Assembly (NCBI RefSeq): GCF_000282995.1
Contig: NZ_ALEE01000530.1
Span: 1-10,551, forward strand
Length of the DNA stretch: 10,551 bases
From: Melaminivora alkalimesophila
GTDB taxonomy: Bacteria; Pseudomonadota; Gammaproteobacteria; Burkholderiales; Burkholderiaceae_C
Direction of reading: 5' to 3'
The position numbers were made by a program, and so were the translations under genes. The notes under the pieces are model-generated. The model worked only from the letters and a program-made list of their open reading frames with translations. It was not told the origin of the DNA and ran no database searches. Of this stretch, positions 1 to 7,021 are shown one piece after another; the first letter of the stretch is position 1; each line of letters begins with the position of its first letter.

Positions 1-357
1 GCGGTCGCCGATCGCCGCGCCCAGCGGCGGCGGCAGCATGTCCAGGATGCCGGAGATCGCGTGGCGCGCCGGGTCCAGGCTGATGTCGGCGTGCGCCGAG
101 TAGTGGTAGGCCATGCCGGTCACCGCCACCGACGGCCCGCCCAGGCCTTCCATGGCCTGGCGGCGCAGGCGCGCGCTCTCCACCCCGCGCGTGGCAGCGC
201 CCAGGCGGTCGGAGCGCGTCAACAACAGCTGCTGCGCCTCGGCATAGCTGAGGGGCTGGCGCACGGCGGGCGCCGTGACCGCCGGAGGTTCCTGGGCGTG
301 TGCGGCCGCGGCCAGTGCGAAGGCCAGGAGGGCGGCGCGGATGGCGGAGTTCTTCAC
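1..357 (-). CDS. TolC-family outer membrane efflux protein, N-terminal part (cut by window edge)
   Basis: This is the first 119 codons of a gene that continues beyond base 1. A GTG start at 357-355 gives a classic signal peptide: Lys/Arg near the N-terminus, an Ala/Leu-rich core at about residues 8-19, and a likely cleavage after AHA at residue 21. The mature start is a proline-rich linker followed by [11 protein letters not shown] and a long amphipathic helix rich in Ala, Arg and Glu, then a stretch with aromatic residues (GMAYHYSA). This pattern is typical of the outer-membrane channel component of tripartite efflux or type I secretion systems. The frame stays open upstream of the GTG, so an earlier start (for example TTG) is possible, but the signal peptide argues for the GTG. 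No strong Shine-Dalgarno sequence is visible. The family call rests on the N-terminal pattern only; the substrate and the inner-membrane partners are not in the window. The gene is divergent from valS. Confidence 0.7.
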   Translation of the reverse strand, partial: MKNSAIRAALLAFALAAAAHAQEPPAVTAPAVRQPLSYAEAQQLLLTRSDRLGAATRGVESARLRRQAMEGLGGPSVAVTGMAYHYSAHADISLDPARHAISGILDMLPPPLGAAIGDR

Positions 358-509
358 GATCGGGCTGGCGAGGCAGAAGTGGCAAGCGCGGACGCGCCGC
401 GGCAAGACGCCGCATTGTGCCCAAAGGACGGAGCGCCGCTGTCGGCGCCGACCGCATGCCTCGGTGGCGGACAGCGCTGCGCGCCGTGCCCCTGGCGGGG
501 CGCAACGCA

Positions 510-515
510 TAAAAT
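510..515 (+). promoter_or_regulatory. Candidate -10 element (TAAAAT) for valS
   Basis: TAAAAT matches the sigma-70 -10 consensus at five of six positions and is the only A/T-rich patch in this G/C-rich divergent intergenic region. No good -35 hexamer lies 16-18 bp upstream, so the call is tentative. If correct, transcription would start near base 522 and leave a leader of only about 50 nt, nearly half of it the hairpin at 543-562. Confidence 0.35.
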
Positions 516-542
516 GGAGGGTTCCGACGTACCCAGCCCTGG

Positions 543-567
543 CGGCATCCTCTGGGATGCCGTTTTT
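543..567 (+). terminator. Terminator-like hairpin with T tract in the valS leader (possible attenuator)
   Basis: The arms CGGCATCC (543-550) and GGATGCCG (555-562) pair perfectly over 8 bp around a TCTG loop, and five T residues follow directly (563-567). This is the textbook shape of an intrinsic terminator. It sits just upstream of the valS ATG at 575 and no plus-strand gene precedes it, because the neighbour on the left is divergent. It therefore cannot be ending an upstream gene visible here, and it may act as an attenuator of valS. A competing 5-bp pairing, CCCAG (532-536) with CTGGG (552-556), would break the terminator stem. The structure is seen in the sequence; the regulatory role is inferred. 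Confidence 0.55.
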
Positions 568-574
568 CATTGCC

Positions 575-3442
575 ATGAGCGACTCCCACACCCCGCAGCA
601 GCCCGGCCTTACCAGCCTGTCCAAGTCCTTCGAGCCCGCCGCCCTGGAAGCGCACTGGGGCCCCGAGTGGGAGCGGCGCGGCTACGGCCGGGCCGGCGTG
701 CGCGGCACCGGCCAGCCAGACGCCGCCCAGCCGTCGTTTGCCATCCAGCTGCCGCCGCCCAACGTGACGGGCACGCTGCACATGGGCCACGCCTTCAACC
801 AGACCATCATGGACAGCCTGACGCGCTACCACCGCATGCTGGGCCACAACACAGTCTGGGTGCCGGGCACGGACCACGCCGGCATCGCCACGCAGATCGT
901 CGTCGAGCGCCAGCTGCAAGCCGAAGGCAAGAGCCGCCACGACCTGGGCCGAGCGGATTTCATCGCCAAGGTCTGGGAATGGAAGGAGCAATCGGGCAAC
1001 ACCATCACCACGCAGATGCGCCGCATGGGCGACAGCGTGGACTGGAGCCGCGAGTACTTCACCATGGACGAGAAACTCTCCGAGGTGGTGACGGAAACCT
1101 TCGTGCGCCTGTACCGGCAGGGCCTGATCTACCGCGGCAAGCGCCTGGTCAACTGGGATCCGGTGCTGCAATCGGCCGTCTCCGACCTGGAGGTGGAAAA
1201 CGAGGAGCGCGACGGCTCGCTCTGGCACATCGCCTATCCGCTGTCGGATGGCAGCGGCCAGCTGGTGGTGGCCACCACCCGCCCCGAGACCATGCTGGGC
1301 GACGTGGCCGTCATGGTGCATCCGGAAGACGAACGTTATGCGCACCTGATCGGCCAAAGCGTGACGCTGCCGCTGGTCGGCCGCCAGATCCCCATCATTG
1401 CCGACGAGTATGTGGACCGCGAGTTCGGCACCGGCGTGGTCAAGGTCACGCCCGCGCACGACCAGAACGACTATGCCGTGGGCCAGCGCCACGGCTTGGC
1501 CATGGAGGTGGTGCTGACGCTCACCGCCACCATCAGCGACAACGCCCCCGAAAAATACCGCGGCCTGGACCGCTTCGAAGCCCGCAAGGCCATCGTCGCC
1601 GACCTGCAGGCGCAGGGCCTGCTGGTCGAGACGAAAAAGCACAAGCTGATGGTGCCGGTGTGCACGCGCACCGGCCAGATCGTCGAGCCCATGCTGACCG
1701 ACCAGTGGTTCGTCGCCCTGTCCAAGGTGGGCGAAGGCGACGTCACCGGCAAATCCATCGCCCAGAAGGCCATCGACGCGGTGGCCAGCGGCCAAGTGCA
1801 GTTCGTTCCCGAGAACTGGGTCAACACCTACAACCAGTGGATGAACAACATCCAGGACTGGTGCATCTCGCGCCAGCTGTGGTGGGGGCACCAGATCCCG
1901 GCGTGGTACGACGAGGCCGGCAACGTCTATGTGGCGGCGAGCGAGGCCGAGGCGCAGGCCCAGGCGGGGGCGGGTGTGCGCCTGAGGCGCGATCCAGACG
2001 TGCTCGACACCTGGTACTCGTCGGCGCTGGTGCCGTTCTCGACCATGGGCTGGCCCCATCAATCCGACGCGCCCGAGGACGACTACAACCTCTACCTGCC
2101 ATCCTCGGTGCTCGTCACCGGCTACGACATCATCTTCTTCTGGGTTGCCCGGATGATCATGATGACCACGCACTTCACCGGCCGCGTGCCCTTCCGCCAC
2201 GTCTACATCCACGGCCTGGTGCGCGATGCGCAGGGCAGGAAGATGAGCAAGTCCGAGGGCAACGTGCTCGACCCGGTGGATCTGATCGACGGCATTGCGC
2301 TCGAGCCCTTGCTGGAAAAGCGCACCACCGGCCTGCGACGCCCCGAAACCGCCCCGCAGGTGAGGAAGAACACGCAAAAGGAGTTCCCCGAGGGCATCCC
2401 CGCCTACGGCGCCGATGCACTGCGCTTCACCTTCGCGGCGCTCGCCAGCCTGGGCCGCAGCATCAACTTCGACAGCAAACGCTGCGAGGGCTACCGCAAC
2501 TTCTGCAACAAGCTCTGGAACGCCAGCCGCTTCGTGCTGATGAACTGCGAAGGTTATGACTGCGGCCTGGACGACGCGCAGGGCTGCACCGAGGCGTACC
2601 TCGATTTCAGCCAGCCGGACCGCTGGATCGTCTCGTTGCTGCAAAAAGTGGAGGCCGAGGTCGCTCGCGGCTTTGCCGACTACCGCCTGGACAACGTCGC
2701 CAACGCCATCTACGACTTCGTCTGGAACGAGTTCTGCGACTGGTACCTGGAGATCGCCAAGGTGCAGATCCAGGTTGGCAACGCAGCGCAGCAGCGCGCC
2801 ACGCGCCGCACGCTGATCCGCGTGCTCGAAGCCATCCTGCGCCTGGCGCACCCCATCATCCCCTTCGTGACCGAAGCGCTGTGGCAGAAGGTCGCGCCGG
2901 TGGCGGGCGTCCAGGGCGAGTCGGTGGCCATCGCACCCTACCCGCAGGCCCAGCCGGCCAAGATCGACGAGGCCTCGATTGCCTACGTGGAGCGCATCAA
3001 GCAGGTGGTGGACGCCTGCCGCCAGCTGCGTGGCGAGATGGGCGTGTCGCCCGCGCAGCGCCTGCCGCTCCTGGTCGCGGGCGACACGGTCTTCATGCGC
3101 GAGATTGCCCCGGTGCTGCAAAACCTGGCCAAGCTCAGCGAGGTCAAGGTCTTCGACGACGAGTCGGCATGGGCCGAGGCGGCCAAGGCGGCTCCGGTGG
3201 CGGTGGTGGGCGAGGCGCGCCTGGCGCTGTTCGTCGAGATCGACGTGGCGGCCGAACGTGCGCGCCTGGGCAAGGAAGCCACGCGCCTGGAGGGCGAAAT
3301 CGCCAAGGCCAACAGCAAACTGTCCAACGAAGCCTTCGTCGCCAAGGCCCCTCCAGCCGTCATCGCACAGGAAAAGCAGCGCGTGTCAGACTACGGCGCG
3401 ACCTTGGAGCGCATCCGCGAACAGCTGGCAAGGCTGGGCTAA
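575..3442 (+). CDS. valS: Valyl-tRNA synthetase
   Basis: Class Ia aminoacyl-tRNA synthetase that charges tRNA-Val with valine in the cytoplasm. The product is 955 residues, close to the E. coli enzyme (951). The ATP-binding HIGH motif is HMGH at residues 69-72, preceded by PPPNVTGTL. The CP1 editing domain, which hydrolyses mischarged Thr-tRNA, carries [10 protein letters not shown] at 234-243. The second ATP motif is KMSKS at 556-560. The anticodon-binding region ([16 protein letters not shown]) follows, and a C-terminal coiled-coil arm with alternating Lys/Glu/Arg occupies about the last 70 residues. ATG575 is chosen because the conserved N-terminal region begins shortly after it. An in-frame ATG at 557 lies inside the leader hairpin and would add MPFFIA. 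Neither has a clear Shine-Dalgarno sequence. galU follows 85 bp downstream on the same strand. The reading frame is intact from end to end. Confidence 0.97.
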   Translation: MSDSHTPQQPGLTSLSKSFEPAALEAHWGPEWERRGYGRAGVRGTGQPDAAQPSFAIQLPPPNVTGTLHMGHAFNQTIMDSLTRYHRMLGHNTVWVPGTDHAGIATQIVVERQLQAEGKSRHDLGRADFIAKVWEWKEQSGNTITTQMRRMGDSVDWSREYFTMDEKLSEVVTETFVRLYRQGLIYRGKRLVNWDPVLQSAVSDLEVENEERDGSLWHIAYPLSDGSGQLVVATTRPETMLGDVAVMVHPEDERYAHLIGQSVTLPLVGRQIPIIADEYVDREFGTGVVKVTPAHDQNDYAVGQRHGLAMEVVLTLTATISDNAPEKYRGLDRFEARKAIVADLQAQGLLVETKKHKLMVPVCTRTGQIVEPMLTDQWFVALSKVGEGDVTGKSIAQKAIDAVASGQVQFVPENWVNTYNQWMNNIQDWCISRQLWWGHQIPAWYDEAGNVYVAASEAEAQAQAGAGVRLRRDPDVLDTWYSSALVPFSTMGWPHQSDAPEDDYNLYLPSSVLVTGYDIIFFWVARMIMMTTHFTGRVPFRHVYIHGLVRDAQGRKMSKSEGNVLDPVDLIDGIALEPLLEKRTTGLRRPETAPQVRKNTQKEFPEGIPAYGADALRFTFAALASLGRSINFDSKRCEGYRNFCNKLWNASRFVLMNCEGYDCGLDDAQGCTEAYLDFSQPDRWIVSLLQKVEAEVARGFADYRLDNVANAIYDFVWNEFCDWYLEIAKVQIQVGNAAQQRATRRTLIRVLEAILRLAHPIIPFVTEALWQKVAPVAGVQGESVAIAPYPQAQPAKIDEASIAYVERIKQVVDACRQLRGEMGVSPAQRLPLLVAGDTVFMREIAPVLQNLAKLSEVKVFDDESAWAEAAKAAPVAVVGEARLALFVEIDVAAERARLGKEATRLEGEIAKANSKLSNEAFVAKAPPAVIAQEKQRVSDYGATLERIREQLARLG

Positions 3443-3458
3443 CATCGCCGCCAACCCC

Positions 3459-3487
3459 GGCCGGGCCGCCTGCCCTGGCGGCCGGCC
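3459..3487 (+). terminator. GC-rich hairpin between valS and galU, without T tract
   Basis: GGCC (3459-3462) and GGCCGCC (3464-3470) pair with GGCGGCC (3477-3483) and GGCC (3484-3487) around a TGCCCT loop, with a single bulged G at 3463. That gives 11 G/C pairs. No run of T follows, so it is not a standard intrinsic terminator. It could pause or partly end valS transcription, or protect the 3' end of the valS message. The structure is visible; the function is inferred. Confidence 0.35.
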
Positions 3488-3515
3488 CGTCGAGCGATTG
3501 TGTCCACCTGACAGC

Positions 3516-3530
3516 GAGGTACCCGATTTG
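3516..3530 (+). promoter_or_regulatory. Ribosome binding site that decides the galU TTG start
   Basis: GAGG at 3516-3519 lies 8 nt before TTG 3528-3530. No ATG or GTG is available in frame near the conserved N-terminus, because the next in-frame ATG falls within the nucleotide-binding motif (EMLP). This spacing therefore supports TTG as the true initiation codon. Confidence 0.7.
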
Positions 3531-4415
3531 AGCGAGCCCACCCGCATCCGCAAGGCCGTTTTCCCCGTCGCCGGACTCGGCACGCGCTTCCTGCCCGCCA
3601 CCAAGGCCTCTCCCAAGGAGATGCTTCCGGTGGTCGACAAGCCGCTGATCCAGTACGCCGTCGAAGAAGCCTACGAGGCGGGCATTCGCGACATGGTGTT
3701 CGTCACCGGGCGCAGCAAGCGCGCCATCGAGGACCACTTCGACACGTCCTACGAGCTGGAGAGCGAGCTGGAGGCCGCCGGCAAGGAGGCCATGCTGGCG
3801 CTGGTGCGCAGCGTCAGCCCGGCCGACATGAACTGCCTGTTCGTGCGCCAGCCGCGCTCGCTCGGCCTGGGCCACGCCGTGCTGTGCGCCGAGCCGCTGG
3901 TGGGCAACGAGGCCTTCGCGGTGATCCTGGCGGACGACCTGATGGTCGGCAACAACGGCGGCCCGGGCGTGATGGCGCAGATGGCGGCGGCCTTCAGCAA
4001 GCAAGGGCGCTCGCTCATCGCCGTGCAGGAAGTGCCGGCCGAGCACACGCGGCGCTACGGCATCGTGCGCGGCGAGAGCGCCGGCGGCGCGCTGCTGCGC
4101 GTGGACGAGATCGTCGAGAAGCCTGCCCCGGAAGTGGCGCCCTCGCGCATGGGCGTGGCCGGCCGCTACGTGCTGACCCCGCGCATCTTCGACGAGATCC
4201 GCAACCAGCCGACCGGCGTGGGCGGCGAGATTCAGCTCACCGACGCCATCGCCCGCCTGATGCAGCACGAGACGGTCTACGCCTACCAGTACTCCGGCAA
4301 GCGCTACGACTGCGGCAGCAAGGAAGGTTTCCTGGAGGCGACCGTGGAACTGGCGCTGCAGCACCCGCAGGTCGGCGAGCACTTCCGCGCGTACCTGAAG
4401 TCGCTGTCGCTCTGA
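3528..4415 (+). CDS. galU: UTP-glucose-1-phosphate uridylyltransferase
   Basis: Makes UDP-glucose from UTP and glucose-1-phosphate in the cytoplasm, feeding LPS, exopolysaccharide and UDP-sugar synthesis. The product is 295 residues, against about 300 for the family. The N-terminal nucleotidyltransferase signature is intact: [20 protein letters not shown] at about 13-32, followed by LPVVDKP. The metal-binding acidic pair is in ILADD, with D136 and D137. [11 protein letters not shown] (108-118), the VEKP lysine (K198), [17 protein letters not shown] and the C-terminal YDCGSKEGF are all present. Initiation is at TTG with GAGG 8 nt upstream; upstream codons in frame lack the family's sequence. 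It lies 85 bp after valS with a GC-rich hairpin between them, so it could be co-transcribed or have its own promoter. It ends 31 bp from the convergent tusA-like gene. Close nucleotidyltransferases (RmlA, GlmU) are excluded by the GalU-specific KASPKEM and GSKEG motifs. Confidence 0.95.
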   Translation: MSEPTRIRKAVFPVAGLGTRFLPATKASPKEMLPVVDKPLIQYAVEEAYEAGIRDMVFVTGRSKRAIEDHFDTSYELESELEAAGKEAMLALVRSVSPADMNCLFVRQPRSLGLGHAVLCAEPLVGNEAFAVILADDLMVGNNGGPGVMAQMAAAFSKQGRSLIAVQEVPAEHTRRYGIVRGESAGGALLRVDEIVEKPAPEVAPSRMGVAGRYVLTPRIFDEIRNQPTGVGGEIQLTDAIARLMQHETVYAYQYSGKRYDCGSKEGFLEATVELALQHPQVGEHFRAYLKSLSL

Positions 4416-4432
4416 GGGCGTGCGCCGCGCCC
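4416..4432. terminator. Short hairpin between convergent galU and tusA-like genes
   Basis: GGGCG (4416-4420) can pair with CGCCC (4428-4432) around a 7-nt loop, directly after the galU stop codon. It lies in the 31-bp gap between two convergent genes, where a bidirectional terminator is expected. There is no T run on either strand, so the evidence is weak. Confidence 0.25.
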
Positions 4433-4446
4433 GCAGCGCCTGGCCT

Positions 4447-4674
4447 TCAGCGCCGGCGCAGCACGTGGACGAACTCCTCGCCCTCGGTGCGCTGCTCCAC
4501 CAGCTCGTTGCCCGTCTGCTTGGCAAAGGCCTGGAAGTCGCGCAGCGAGCCGGTATCGGTGGCCACCACCCTGAGGAGCTGGCCACTTTCCATGCCCGCC
4601 AGCGCCTTCTTGGCGCGCAGGATGGGCAGCGGGCAGTTCAACCCGCGTGCGTCCACTTCCCTGTCGAATTCCAT
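4447..4674 (-). CDS. TusA-family (SirA-like) sulfur carrier protein
   Basis: A small cytoplasmic protein of 75 residues with the family signature early in the chain: DARGLNCPLPILRAKKAL at about residues 8-25. Cys14 of the CPxP motif is the persulfide-carrying residue. The rest (GQLLRVVATDTGSLRDF and ELVEQ near the end) fits the two-helix, four-strand fold. TusA proteins pass sulfur from a cysteine desulfurase or other donor to acceptors such as the tRNA 2-thiouridylation relay, molybdenum cofactor synthesis or sulfur oxidation. Which of these applies cannot be told from sequence. The ATG at 4674 starts the family domain and has a purine-rich upstream stretch but no crisp Shine-Dalgarno. It is the last gene of a minus-strand cluster, 23 bp after the NUDIX stop codon, with cysM as the first gene. 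The symbol is left blank because TusA paralogues (YeeD, YedF type) share this motif. Confidence 0.88.
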   Translation of the reverse strand: MEFDREVDARGLNCPLPILRAKKALAGMESGQLLRVVATDTGSLRDFQAFAKQTGNELVEQRTEGEEFVHVLRRR

Positions 4675-4697
4675 CGCTCTCGCTCTCTCTTTCCTGG

Positions 4698-5267
4698 TCA
4701 ATCGGCCGGGCGCGGGGCGTCCAGCCCGCGGCGGCGCTCGGCATGTTCCTCGTCGGTGAAAAACACCGGCTCGTGCCCGCGCGAGCGCAGCCAGTCGGCC
4801 AGCGCATAGCCGGTGCCGGCCGGCCAGCACTTGAGCTGCTGCGGCTCGTAGAAGCGGTAGTCCACCAACTCGGGCGAGAGGCGCACCTCGCCGCTGGCCT
4901 GCACATGGTAGGCAATGATCACCTGGTTCATGCGCAGGAATTCATACACCCCGACCAGGCGCACGGCCTGGGCATCCAGGTTCGTCTCCTCCTTGAGCTC
5001 GCGCGCAATGCCCTCCTCCGGAGACTCGCCCGCCTCCATGAAGCCGGTGATCAGGGCGAACATCTTGGGCGGCCACAGCGCATTGCGCGCCAGCAGCACG
5101 CGGCCCTCCACCTCGACGATCGCCGCCAGCACCGGCGTCGGGTTGTTCCAGTGCGTGAAGTCGCACGCCGGACACCGCAGCCGCTCCTTCGGCCCGCTGT
5201 CTTCTTCCTGCACAATCGGAGCCAGGGGGGTGGCGCATTGCGGGCAAAAGCGCATCCGGTAGGCCAT
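4698..5267 (-). CDS. NUDIX hydrolase with N-terminal zinc ribbon
   Basis: A 189-residue protein with two parts. Residues 7-40 form a zinc ribbon with C8-x2-C11 and C32-x2-C35, resembling the N-terminal ribbon found on many bacterial NUDIX proteins. Residues from about 43 form the NUDIX fold. The NUDIX box runs from G75 to L97: G75, E81, R89-E90-L91 and E93-E94 are all in place, with Asn96 where the consensus has Gly. The catalytic metal ligands are thus present and the enzyme should hydrolyse a nucleoside-diphosphate-linked compound. The SQPWPFPxS motif that marks NADH pyrophosphatase NudC is absent, so the substrate is open (ADP-ribose, NAD-related or a damaged nucleotide are all possible). 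GAGGT overlapping the cysM stop codon, 7 nt before the ATG, supports this start and indicates translational coupling. It lies between cysM (10-bp gap) and the tusA-like gene (23-bp gap). Confidence 0.9.
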   Translation of the reverse strand: MAYRMRFCPQCATPLAPIVQEEDSGPKERLRCPACDFTHWNNPTPVLAAIVEVEGRVLLARNALWPPKMFALITGFMEAGESPEEGIARELKEETNLDAQAVRLVGVYEFLRMNQVIIAYHVQASGEVRLSPELVDYRFYEPQQLKCWPAGTGYALADWLRSRGHEPVFFTDEEHAERRRGLDAPRPAD

Positions 5268-5277
5268 GGGGGCGACC

Positions 5278-6183
5278 TCAGGCCGGAAACACGCCGGTGG
5301 ACAGGTAGCGGTCGCCCCGGTCGCAGACCACGAACACGATGGTCGCGTTCTCCTCGCGCGCCGCGATCTGCTGCGCCACCCAGCAGGCGCCCGCGGCCGA
5401 GATGCCGCCGAAGATGCCCTCCTCGCGCGCCATGCGCCGCGCCATGTCCTCGGCGTCGTCCTGCGTGACGGGCACCAGCTCGTCGACCAGCTGCGGCTCG
5501 TAGATCTTCGGCTGGTATTCCTCCGGCCACTTGCGGATGCCCGGGATGCGTGAGCCTTCTGCTGGCTGCGCGCCGATGATGCGCACCCCCGCCTTCTGCT
5601 CGCGCAGGAATCGCGCGGCGCCAGTGATCGTGCCCGTCGTTCCCATGGCGCTCACGAAGTGCGTGACGCGCCCTTCGGTCTGGCGCCAGATCTCCGGACC
5701 CGTGGTCTCGTAATGCATGCGCGGGTTGTCGTGGTTGGCGAACTGGTCCAGCACCACGCCCTTGCCCTGGGCAGCCATCTGCTCCGCCAGGTCGCGCGCA
5801 TATTCCATGCCGCCGCTCTTGGGCGTGAGGATCAGCTCGGCGCCGTAGGCCTTCATGGTTTGCGCGCGCTCGACCGACAGGTCTTCCGGCATGATCAGCA
5901 GCATCCGGTAGCCGCGCGTGGCCGCCACCATGGCAAGCGCGATGCCGGTGTTGCCCGAGGTCGCCTCGATCAGCGTGTCGCCCGGCCGGATGGCGCCGCG
6001 CTCCTCGGCGCCGCGGATCATCGACAGCGCCGCGCGGTCCTTGACCGACCCGGCCGGGTTGCTGCCCTCGAGCTTGGCGAGGATCACGTTCCCGCGCGCT
6101 GCACAGACCTCGCGGCCCAGCCGCTGCAAGGCCACGAGCGGGGTGTCGCCGATGGTGTCTTCGATGGTCGGGTAGGTCGTCAT
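5278..6183 (-). CDS. cysM: Cysteine synthase B (O-acetylserine sulfhydrylase)
   Basis: PLP-dependent fold-type II enzyme that makes cysteine from O-acetylserine and sulfide. The CysM isozyme also accepts thiosulfate, giving S-sulfocysteine. The product is 301 residues, like E. coli CysM (303). The PLP Schiff-base lysine is K48 in EGSNPAGSVKDR. The substrate-binding loop is ATSGNTG (74-80), and the phosphate-binding glycine loop is GTTGT (181-185). PGIRKWPEEYQP and the C-terminal CDRGDRYLSTGVF match CysM. The short N-terminus and the SNPAGSVKDR context favour CysM over CysK. The ATG at 6183 lacks a clear Shine-Dalgarno sequence. It is the first gene of the cluster with the NUDIX and TusA-like genes, and is divergent from tRNA-Leu 43 bp away, so their promoters must overlap or abut. 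No CysB-like site was recognised. Confidence 0.95.
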   Translation of the reverse strand: MTTYPTIEDTIGDTPLVALQRLGREVCAARGNVILAKLEGSNPAGSVKDRAALSMIRGAEERGAIRPGDTLIEATSGNTGIALAMVAATRGYRMLLIMPEDLSVERAQTMKAYGAELILTPKSGGMEYARDLAEQMAAQGKGVVLDQFANHDNPRMHYETTGPEIWRQTEGRVTHFVSAMGTTGTITGAARFLREQKAGVRIIGAQPAEGSRIPGIRKWPEEYQPKIYEPQLVDELVPVTQDDAEDMARRMAREEGIFGGISAAGACWVAQQIAAREENATIVFVVCDRGDRYLSTGVFPA

Positions 6184-6198
6184 GGCGCACTACTGTGC

Positions 6199-6204
6199 CA
6201 TAAT
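6199..6204 (+). promoter_or_regulatory. Candidate -10 element (CATAAT) for tRNA-Leu
   Basis: CATAAT matches five of six positions of the -10 consensus and ends 22 bp before the tRNA 5' end, a reasonable distance for a short 5' leader. The expected -35 would fall on the cysM start codon and is poor. The small A/T-rich patch (about 6199-6219) between the two divergent genes probably also serves the cysM promoter on the other strand. Confidence 0.4.
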
Positions 6205-6226
6205 TTGCGACTTCGATTTGGCGCCT

Positions 6227-6311
6227 GCCCGGGTGGTGAAATTGGTAGACGCAGGGGACTCAAAATCCCCCGCCGCAAGGCGTGCCGGTTCGATTCCGGC
6301 CCCGGGCACCA
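6227..6311 (+). tRNA. tRNA-Leu (anticodon CAA)
   Basis: An 85-nt class II tRNA with encoded CCA. The acceptor arms GCCCGGG (6227-6233) and CCCGGGC (6301-6307) pair fully, followed by A and CCA (6309-6311). The D arm holds the GGTAGAC element. The anticodon stem GGGGA/TCCCC encloses the loop CTCAAAA, placing anticodon CAA at 6261-6263, which reads UUG. The long variable arm (CGCC-GCAA-GGCG) is the leucine-type extra arm. The T arm is GCCGG-TTCGATT-CCGGC. All features agree, so isotype and boundaries are secure. Confidence 0.97.
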
Positions 6312-7021
6312 TGTCGGTTCTGCGCTCTACGACACCGGTCACGCAGTCGAGAGCCGCTTCCTGCTCCCCCGCTTTCTTCCCCACGTCCCTGGCGGGCTTG
6401 CAGCGCCGGGGGCGCGTCCGCCGGCTCCGGCGGCTTGCCCGGCACGTCCGGATCCACGGGCTGGTCGCCGGGATGGCGCCCGGCTTCGCAGAGAGACCGC
6501 CGCGGGCATTGCCAGGCAGTGTGGCGCAGCAGCGGCAGGGACGGGACGCGGCAGGATGGGGCAGCGGCGGCGCGTGGCGCCCGCCCGTGGCGACCCGGCA
6601 ATCGGATCGCACGGCCCGCGGCCAGGGGGCTGCGGAGCGCTGCCAGTTCCCACCGACCCTGGAAAGGGGGGCCGCATTCTTCTGCCTCGCCGGCGTGGAG
6701 TCTCCGGGCCAAGGGCCTGCCCACCGGGCAGCGGCCCACCGGAACACCTCCCAGGCTCGCGGGCAGCGTGAATGGGGCTGCAGCAGCCAGCATGCGGCAT
6801 GTCATGAAGAAAGCTTCCGCCAACGGGACTGTCTGCATGAACCGCCTTGCTGGCCGCCCATTCCCAGGGGCCGAGGAATTCGTCACTTGGCTTCCATTTC
6901 TCCTTGGCGCGCCTTGCACATGGCTGGCAACCTTAAAAGACTTGGCATCCCGGTGCCTGTAGGACGATGCCGACGCCGTGTGACGCAGGTGTGACGAAGG
7001 CCATCAAGAGCCAGGGGCCGG
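6312..7021. other. Gene-poor stretch of about 700 bp downstream of tRNA-Leu
   Basis: Every frame that stays open here looks like chance translation of G/C-rich DNA: no start with a Shine-Dalgarno sequence, no recognisable domain, irregular composition. Visible details are as follows. A strong inverted repeat CCGCCGG/CCGGCGG lies at 6418-6433. GCCCACCGG is repeated directly at 6719-6727 and 6734-6742. GTGTGACG is repeated directly at 6978-6985 and 6989-6996. A 4-bp hairpin GGCA/TGCC (6944-6957) is followed on the minus strand by TCTTTT and could be a weak end signal for the small gene at 7022. One minus-strand frame around 6380-6480 reads as an acidic, proline-rich segment (GDQPVDPDVPGKPPEPADAP) that could be a gene remnant. 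No integrase and no second copy of the tRNA 3' end was seen. Confidence 0.5.
6418..6433. repeat. Perfect GC inverted repeat downstream of tRNA-Leu
   Basis: CCGCCGG (6418-6424) and CCGGCGG (6427-6433) are exact reverse complements separated by CT. As RNA this would form a 6-bp all-G/C stem with a GCTC loop. It lies about 107 nt past the tRNA 3' end and has no T tract. It could stop or process a long tRNA precursor, or be incidental in G/C-rich DNA. Confidence 0.35.

Noticed and set aside
514..575. Leader peptide controlling valS by ribosome stalling
   Set aside because: The ATG at 514 opens a frame that does not stop before valS and shows no run of valine codons, so the classic leader-peptide form of attenuation is not supported.
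61..2559. 832-codon open frame overlapping the divergent intergenic region and most of valS
   Set aside because: It runs out of phase with valS, is dominated by Arg/Gly/Pro/His and has no recognisable domain. High GC content keeps such shadow frames open.
3360..4586. 408-codon minus-strand open frame opposite galU
   Set aside because: Antisense to a clearly real gene, low-complexity His/Arg/Leu composition, no domain.
6227..6330. tRNA-Leu 3' end as a phage or island attachment site
   Set aside because: No integrase gene and no second copy of the tRNA 3' end was seen in the window, so there is no positive evidence for an integrated element.
6190..6747. Minus-strand frame including a GAGIEPARLAAGDFESPASTNFTTRA-like segment (split here as GAGIEPARLAAG and DFESPASTNFTTRA)
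   Set aside because: This segment is the antisense translation of the tRNA-Leu gene, a familiar spurious protein in annotations.
6804..6962. 52-codon plus-strand frame beginning MKKASANG
   Set aside because: No Shine-Dalgarno sequence, no family resemblance, and composition no different from the surrounding non-coding frames.
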